In this document: positions 5,472 to 5,948 of the stretch, piece by piece
Layout of the letters: the number at the start of each line of letters is the position of its first letter
Position numbering within the stretch: the stretch's first letter is position 1
Assembly (NCBI GenBank): GCA_937991555.1
Contig: CALKHU010000269.1
Location: forward strand, 1-5,948
DNA length: 5,948 bases
Source of the DNA: an uncultured Caulobacter sp.
GTDB lineage: Bacteria; Pseudomonadota; Alphaproteobacteria; Caulobacterales; Caulobacteraceae
Reading direction: 5' to 3'
Program-made: the position numbers and the translations under genes
Notes under the pieces: generated by a model
Told to the model about the DNA's origin: nothing
What the model saw: only the letters and a program-made list of their open reading frames with translations
Databases searched by the model: none

Positions 5472-5948
5472 CTAGCCGGACAGCGCCGAGACGTTGGCCT
5501 TTGTCGCCGGCATCACGCCCTTCAGGGCCCCGGCGACAAAGACATCGACCGCCGTGGGATCGGTGACCTCCACCGCCAGGCCCTTCACGTTGGGCAGGCG
5601 GAAGGCCTCGCCCGGCGCCAGCGCGCCGCCGAAGTAGACCGCGCCGTCCGGACCGCTGACGGTCAGGAACGTCTGCCGGCGAACCTGCAGCGTCACGGTG
5701 GAGGCGGCGGCGGGGGCGCCGTAGATCCTGCCCTTGGCGGCGAAGGGCGTGCCCACGGGAACGTCCGACTGCGCGGCGGCGGCGGCCTCGGCCTCCTTGC
5801 GGGCCCGGGCGGCGGCGCTCACGGCGTCGGCCGAGCCGCCGGCGGCGGCGGCGTCTTCCAGGCCCGGCGTCTCGTAGACCGGCGGGGTCGAGGCTTCGGT
5901 CGGCGCCGGCAGCGGCGCCCCGATCGCGGTCGGACCGGTCGAGGCGAC
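5472..5948 (-). CDS. rodZ: RodZ-like cell-shape protein, C-terminal part (DUF4115 domain); N-terminus outside window
   Basis: The frame is open from the right edge for 158 codons to TAG at 5474-5472. RodZ is an inner-membrane protein that links the MreB cytoskeleton to the elongation machinery. Its cytoplasmic helix-turn-helix and membrane segment would lie beyond the window. What is visible: a Pro/Ala/Thr-rich linker (about the first 40 residues), an Ala/Arg/Lys/Glu-rich stretch, then a beta-rich domain matching the DUF4115 pattern: a hydrophobic strand, DGAVYFGGALAPGEAFRLPN, VEVTDPTAVDVFVAG and a short tail. The usual Trp in the first strand is replaced by Phe (TFLTVSG). Its place directly upstream of ispG matches E. 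coli rodZ-ispG and supports the call. A GTG at 5822 could be mistaken for a start, but the frame continues upstream with coding-like composition. Confidence 0.8.
   Translation of the reverse strand, partial: VASTGPTAIGAPLPAPTEASTPPVYETPGLEDAAAAGGSADAVSAAARARKEAEAAAAAQSDVPVGTPFAAKGRIYGAPAAASTVTLQVRRQTFLTVSGPDGAVYFGGALAPGEAFRLPNVKGLAVEVTDPTAVDVFVAGALKGVMPATKANVSALSG
5499..5541 (-). repeat. Long inverted repeat with nested hairpin inside the 3' end of rodZ
   Basis: CTTTGTCGCCGG (5499-5510) and CCGGCGACAAAG (5530-5541) are perfect 12-base complementary arms separated by 19 bases. Inside the loop GCCC (5517-5520) and GGGC (5525-5528) pair around TTCA. The transcript would fold into a long stem with an asymmetric internal loop, about 25 bases before the rodZ stop and upstream of ispG. 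It could affect processing or read-through from rodZ to ispG, or be incidental to the coding sequence. Confidence 0.5.

Noticed and set aside
5472..5822. Separate 116-codon gene starting at GTG 5822
   Set aside because: The frame continues upstream to the window edge with a Pro/Ala-rich linker typical of RodZ, and the visible domain is the C-terminal domain of a longer protein.

Overview
The window is G+C-rich bacterial chromosome with third-position G/C bias and dense genes. The encoded IspG, the rodZ-ispG gene order and the general protein style point to an alphaproteobacterium, most likely of the Caulobacterales (Caulobacter/Phenylobacterium-like). That assignment is inferred from remembered protein similarity, not from a search.

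Layout, left to right. (1) Positions 1-1570, minus strand: nearly all of a secreted type-B carboxylesterase with a twin-arginine-type signal peptide and a complete Ser-Glu-His triad; its C-terminus runs off the window. (2) Positions 1571-1711: a 141-base divergent promoter region with two abutting palindromes near its middle. (3) Positions 1712-2788, plus strand: a zinc-dependent medium-chain alcohol dehydrogenase with every catalytic and structural zinc ligand. (4) Positions 2789-2830: a strong GC hairpin between convergent gene ends. (5) Positions 2831-3271 and 3675-4139, minus strand: two small, clearly paralogous winged helix-turn-helix proteins sharing a PYETTRR recognition-helix motif. 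Both appear to start at TTG, and they are separated by about 400 bases of non-coding DNA that holds a second strong hairpin. (6) Positions 4140-4256: the leader of the upstream paralogue, with several short inverted repeats. (7) Positions 4257-5399 (or 5444), minus strand: ispG of the MEP isoprenoid pathway. (8) Positions 5472-5948, minus strand: the C-terminal part of a RodZ-like protein, directly upstream of ispG as in E. coli.

The right half (rodZ-ispG) is conserved housekeeping DNA for cell shape and isoprenoid precursor synthesis. The left half looks accessory: an esterase and an alcohol dehydrogenase fired from one divergent control region could act in sequence, releasing an alcohol from an ester and then oxidising it, but the substrates cannot be read from the sequence. 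The paralogous regulators sit next to this pair and are plausible controllers of it or of themselves; this is inference from position only. I see no mobile element, CRISPR array, tRNA or rRNA, and no clear novel system. The least explained content is the regulator pair and the inverted repeats in the two control regions.
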